From positions 1-43,048 of the forward strand of contig CAKZRP010000062.1 of assembly GCA_937146765.1 (NCBI GenBank): a stretch of DNA of 43,048 bases, written 5' to 3'. The notes below the pieces were generated by a model. That model had not been told where the DNA came from and made no database searches. It saw only the letters and a program-made list of their open reading frames with translations. Source of the DNA: an uncultured Paracoccaceae bacterium. Lineage in GTDB: Bacteria; Pseudomonadota; Alphaproteobacteria; Rhodobacterales; Rhodobacteraceae. The translations under genes and the position numbers were made by a program. This document shows positions 41,495-43,048 of the stretch, piece by piece. Each line of letters begins with the position of its first letter. The first letter of the stretch is position 1.

Positions 41495-43048
41495 TCAGGC
41501 GGACGGTTCCGGCTCCAGACCACCTTCCGGCGGAAGCTTCTTCGGCTTGGCCTTGGGAATGGCGGTCACGGATGTGGCCCCCGGCTCCGAGTCATCATCG
41601 GCTCCATCGCCCGCCTGCGGCGGTTCGCCCTTCATGACCCGCTTGATCTCTTCCCCGGTCAGGGTTTCGTATTCCAGCAACCCCTGCGCAAGGCGATCCC
41701 ATTCGTCATGGTGTTCCTTCAGGATCTGATGGGCCCGCTGATAGCCGTCTTCGATGAAGCGTTTCACTTCTTCCTCGATCAATTCCTTGGTGTTGGCTGA
41801 TACCGAGAAGCCTGCAGTGCCGCCGGAGTAACCTTCATGCGCCTCGGCGTAGTCGATATTGCCGACCTTTTCCGACATGCCCCAGCGCATCACCATGGCG
41901 CGCGCCAGCTGGCTTGCTTGTTGGATATCTCCGGCCGGGCCGTTGGACACATGGCCCTCGCCGTACTTCAGGATTTCCGCGGCCTTGCCGGCCATGGTCA
42001 TCGCCAGCTTCTGCTCGCACTCGTCCTTGTGCCAGTTGAGGCGGTCCATCTCGGGCAGGCTCACCACCATGCCCAGAGCGCCTCCGCGCGGGATGATCGT
42101 CGCTTTATAGACCGGATCACACTCGGGCAGCACCAGACCAACCACCGCATGGCCTGCCTCGTGATAGGCGGTCTTTTCCTTTTGATCGGCGGTCAGCACC
42201 ATCGAGCGGCGCTCGGCCCCCATCATCACCTTGTCCTTGGCGTTCTCGAAGTCTTCCATGGTGACAAAGCGACGGCCCACGCGCGCAGCCATCAGCGCCG
42301 CCTCGTTCACGAGGTTCGCCAGATCCGCACCGGAGAAACCCGGCGTGCCACGCGCGATAATGCGCAGGTCCACATCCGCGCCAAGCGGGGTCTTGCGGGC
42401 ATGAACGCCGAGGATCTTCTCGCGGCCTTTAATGTCCGGATTGCCCACGGTCACGTTGCGGTCAAAACGGCCGGGACGCAGCAGGGCCGGGTCCAGCACG
42501 TCACGACGGTTGGTCGCCGCAAGGATGATCACACCCTCGTTGGCTTCAAAGCCGTCCATCTCTACCAGAAGCTGGTTCAGGGTCTGCTCGCGCTCGTCAT
42601 TGCCACCGCCATAGCCGGCACCCCGGTGACGACCCACAGCGTCGATCTCGTCGATAAAGACGATACAGGGCGCGTTTTTCTTCGCCTGCTCGAACATATC
42701 GCGCACGCGCGAAGCGCCCACACCGACAAACATCTCTACAAAGTCAGAGCCGGAGATGGTGAAGAAGGGCACACCGGCCTCGCCAGCGATGGCGCGCGCA
42801 AGGAGCGTCTTACCGGTCCCCGGAGGGCCGACAAGAAGCGCGCCTTTCGGGATTTTGCCGCCAAGACGTGAGAACTTCTGCGGGTTGCGCAGGAATTCCA
42901 CGATTTCTTCCAGCTCTTCCTTGGCCTCGTCGATACCAGCGACATCGTCAAAGGTGACACGACCGTGTTTCTCGGTCAGCATCTTGGCCTTGGACTTGCC
43001 AAAGCCCATGGCGCCGCCTTTGCCGCCGCCCTGCATCCGGTTCATGAA
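41495..43048 (-). CDS. ftsH: ATP-dependent zinc metalloprotease FtsH, N-terminus missing
   Basis: The frame is open to the last base of the window, so the N-terminal membrane part lies outside; about 517 residues are visible. They comprise the AAA module with Walker A '[20 protein letters not shown]', Walker B '[15 protein letters not shown]', the second region of homology '[21 protein letters not shown]', and the M41 zinc motif '[14 protein letters not shown]'. The C-terminal tail is acidic then basic. FtsH degrades membrane proteins and short-lived regulators. A terminator follows the gene. Confidence 0.98.
   Translation of the reverse strand, partial: FMNRMQGGGKGGAMGFGKSKAKMLTEKHGRVTFDDVAGIDEAKEELEEIVEFLRNPQKFSRLGGKIPKGALLVGPPGTGKTLLARAIAGEAGVPFFTISGSDFVEMFVGVGASRVRDMFEQAKKNAPCIVFIDEIDAVGRHRGAGYGGGNDEREQTLNQLLVEMDGFEANEGVIILAATNRRDVLDPALLRPGRFDRNVTVGNPDIKGREKILGVHARKTPLGADVDLRIIARGTPGFSGADLANLVNEAALMAARVGRRFVTMEDFENAKDKVMMGAERRSMVLTADQKEKTAYHEAGHAVVGLVLPECDPVYKATIIPRGGALGMVVSLPEMDRLNWHKDECEQKLAMTMAGKAAEILKYGEGHVSNGPAGDIQQASQLARAMVMRWGMSEKVGNIDYAEAHEGYSGGTAGFSVSANTKELIEEEVKRFIEDGYQRAHQILKEHHDEWDRLAQGLLEYETLTGEEIKRVMKGEPPQAGDGADDDSEPGATSVTAIPKAKPKKLPPEGGLEPEPSA

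Overview
The window reads as a chromosomal segment of a GC-rich alphaproteobacterium, most likely Rhodobacteraceae (Roseobacter group). This rests on gene neighbourhoods (tldD divergent from ctaC-ctaB-ctaG-ctaE; a tad pilus locus with an OmpA-family protein; a ligase-associated helicase/PdeM pair), on the codon use, and on a CtrA-type box. No phage, insertion sequence, CRISPR array, rRNA or tRNA was seen. Both ends cut genes: a DUF418-type membrane protein on the left and ftsH on the right.

Layout. 1-2.2 kb: end of the membrane-protein gene, a small ribbon-helix-helix gene divergent from a 38-residue ORF across a cluster of palindromes, apt, and a secreted fasciclin-domain protein. 2.2-8.5 kb (minus strand): an FAD-linked oxidase, an exported metallo-beta-lactamase-fold protein, a RimJ-like acetyltransferase, an M16 peptidase, threonine synthase and a SURF1-like protein. 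8.6-12.2 kb (minus): the aa3-type cytochrome c oxidase assembly cluster ctaC, ctaB, a 59-residue membrane protein, ctaG, ctaE. tldD runs divergently, with an FNR-type box between it and ctaC. 14.2-18.1 kb: dprA and topA. 18.2-19.3 kb: a TetR regulator and a divergent VOC protein around a palindromic operator. 19.4-20.8 kb: the two subunits of a 3-oxoacid CoA-transferase, ended by three consecutive strong hairpins. 20.9-21.8 kb: a lytic transglycosylase (minus).

22.1-34.3 kb is a tad/cpa (Flp type IVc pilus) locus, all on the plus strand: two Flp-like prepilins, CpaB, the CpaC secretin, an OmpA-family lipoprotein, CpaE/TadZ, the CpaF/TadA ATPase, TadB, TadC, two TPR lipoproteins, a prepilin peptidase and a separate AAA+ ATPase. 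Recognisable TadE/TadF/TadG pseudopilins and CpaD are not present. A consensus CtrA box overlaps the -35 position of a promoter with a perfect TATAAT upstream of cpaE, so the assembly-motor half of the locus may be under cell-cycle/CtrA control.

34.4-37.5 kb carries a Lhr-type helicase overlapping a PdeM-like phosphoesterase (DNA-damage pair). 37.6-40.6 kb (minus) is one-carbon metabolism (fhs, a chorismate mutase, folD), followed by a MOSC-domain protein and the truncated ftsH.

The most notable non-coding features are a 51-bp dispersed repeat present twice (19.3 and 37.5 kb) whose stem shows a compensatory base change, the three-hairpin array at 20.8 kb, and strong intercistronic hairpins inside the tad locus. 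I found no clearly new multi-gene system. The best candidates for unexplained biology are the tad-linked AAA+ ATPase, the ribbon-helix-helix/small-peptide pair and the covarying repeat.
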